From contig PAVA01000066.1 of the NCBI GenBank assembly GCA_002712945.1, forward strand, positions 1 to 14,554: a stretch of DNA of 14,554 nucleotides. The letters run 5' to 3'. The DNA is from Citromicrobium sp. GTDB taxonomy: Bacteria > Pseudomonadota > Alphaproteobacteria > Sphingomonadales > Sphingomonadaceae. Below the pieces are notes generated by a model that was not told the origin of the DNA, searched no databases, and saw only the letters and a list, made by a program, of their open reading frames with translations. Below are positions 13,852 through 14,554 of the stretch, piece by piece; position 1 is the stretch's first letter, and the number at the start of each line of letters is the position of its first letter. A program made the position numbers and the translations under genes.

Positions 13852-14554
13852 TCAGGCGCCGAACGTCCGCTGCCACCAGCCGCGACGGCCCTTGCCATCG
13901 CCTTCACCCTCGCCATCACTGGCGCCATTGGCATCATTGGCGGCGCTGGGGGCGGGCGAGGGCCCGTCCTGCGCCGTCTGATCGGCCGCTTCCTGCGGAT
14001 CGACCGGAGTTTCGTCGGGGCCGGAGACCACCGCGATATCCTCGGTCAGCTGCTCCTTGGTTTCGGACGGCTCCGCAGCGGGCTTTTCGGCCTTTTTGCG
14101 CGGCGCGCGGGGCTTCTTCGCCGGAGCGGCCTCGCCGGTTTCCTCGCCGGCATCCGCCTTCTTGGCGCGCGAGCGACGGGGTTTCGGCTTCTCTTCCGAA
14201 GCCTCTTCCTTGCTCGCATCTGCGGCGTTGTCGGCCTTCTTGGCGCGCGGGGCCCGCTTCTTGGGCGCAGGCTTCTCCTCGCCGTCCTTGCCTTCGGCCG
14301 TGTCCGTCGGCTCTTCGGCCTTCTTGGCGCGCGAGCGGCGGGGCTTGGGTTTGTCCTGCGGCTTGGCTTCGGGCTTGTCCTCTGCCGCGGCTTCGGCGGT
14401 TGCGGGCGTGCCTTCCGGCCCTGCGACTACCGCCATGTCCTCGACGACCTGCTCGGAGACCTCTTCCTGCGTTTCCGAAGGCGTGGTGTCGCCGGTCTTC
14501 TTGCGCCGACCCCTGCCGCCACGGCTGCGGCGCTTCTTGGGCTTGTCGTCGCCG
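13852..14554 (-). CDS. rne: Ribonuclease E C-terminal tail (5' part outside the window)
   Basis: This is the last 233 codons of a minus-strand gene that stays open to the window edge. The visible part is low-complexity Lys/Arg/Ala/Pro/Glu sequence without a catalytic domain, as expected for the disordered scaffold half of RNase E. It begins with a basic stretch (KKRRSRGGRGRRKK, about residues 6-19 of the visible part) and has two KPKPRRSRAKKA blocks (68-79 and 122-133). It ends with RRGWWQRTFGA. A C-terminal GWW motif is the known PNPase-binding element of Caulobacter RNase E, which supports the assignment and implies degradosome assembly. Two related acidic segments flank the basic core (EQVVEDMAVVAGPEGTP at 34-50 and EQLTEDIAVVSGPDETP at 167-183). 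The call rests on the tail only, so another Lys/Ala-rich RNA-binding protein cannot be fully excluded. Confidence 0.8.
   Translation of the reverse strand, partial: GDDKPKKRRSRGGRGRRKKTGDTTPSETQEEVSEQVVEDMAVVAGPEGTPATAEAAAEDKPEAKPQDKPKPRRSRAKKAEEPTDTAEGKDGEEKPAPKKRAPRAKKADNAADASKEEASEEKPKPRRSRAKKADAGEETGEAAPAKKPRAPRKKAEKPAAEPSETKEQLTEDIAVVSGPDETPVDPQEAADQTAQDGPSPAPSAANDANGASDGEGEGDGKGRRGWWQRTFGA

Noticed and set aside
1..14554. tRNA/rRNA genes, CRISPR arrays, complete insertion sequences or prophage genes
   Set aside because: No cloverleaf-like sequence, spaced repeat array, transposase or phage protein was recognised anywhere in the window on either strand.

Overview
The window looks like chromosome from a GC-rich alphaproteobacterium, most likely Sphingomonadales and probably an Erythrobacter-like genus. 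This rests on gene families and order (an XrtA exosortase locus, an sdhB–thioesterase–zapE run, an RNase E tail ending in a GWW motif) and on a REP-like repeat of a type common in sphingomonads. No database search was possible, so the taxonomic call is inference.

Layout. Positions 1-7679 (plus strand) hold the distal part of an exopolysaccharide/exosortase A (XrtA/PEP-CTERM) locus: a truncated secretion-type AAA ATPase, a polysaccharide deacetylase, a FemAB-like acyltransferase, a glycosyltransferase, an exosortase A fused to an EpsI domain, and an XrtA-type asparagine-synthase-like amidotransferase. These genes overlap or lie within a few bases of each other and read as one operon. Its expected role is to build and modify a surface polysaccharide and to process PEP-CTERM surface proteins at the inner membrane.

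A 135-bp gap rich in inverted repeats (7680-7814) separates this operon from a crotonase-family gene (7815-8741). That gene closely resembles RpfF, the synthase of DSF (diffusible signal factor) fatty-acid signals, and keeps both glutamates expected for RpfF catalysis. DSF signalling controls exopolysaccharide in xanthomonads, so its position beside an EPS locus is the most interesting context in the window.

Positions 8746-11886 (minus strand) hold sdhB (the succinate dehydrogenase iron-sulfur subunit), a PaaI-like thioesterase, zapE and a pirin-like bicupin. The first three are tightly packed and sdhB leads. No sdhC, sdhD or sdhA is next to it. A 163-bp divergent intergenic region with a tandem 9-bp repeat precedes a short-chain dehydrogenase (12050-12781, plus strand). 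A paired REP-like palindrome (12802-12878) lies between it and a convergent haloalkane-dehalogenase-like gene (12901-13797, minus strand). The window ends inside the C-terminal tail of a minus-strand RNase E gene, a low-complexity Lys/Arg/Ala/Pro/Glu region ending in a probable PNPase-binding GWW motif.

No tRNA, rRNA, CRISPR array, complete insertion sequence or prophage gene was recognised, and no stretch longer than 300 bases lacks a gene. The first ~100 bases do not match the ATPase coding sequence expected there and may mark a rearrangement or an assembly edge.
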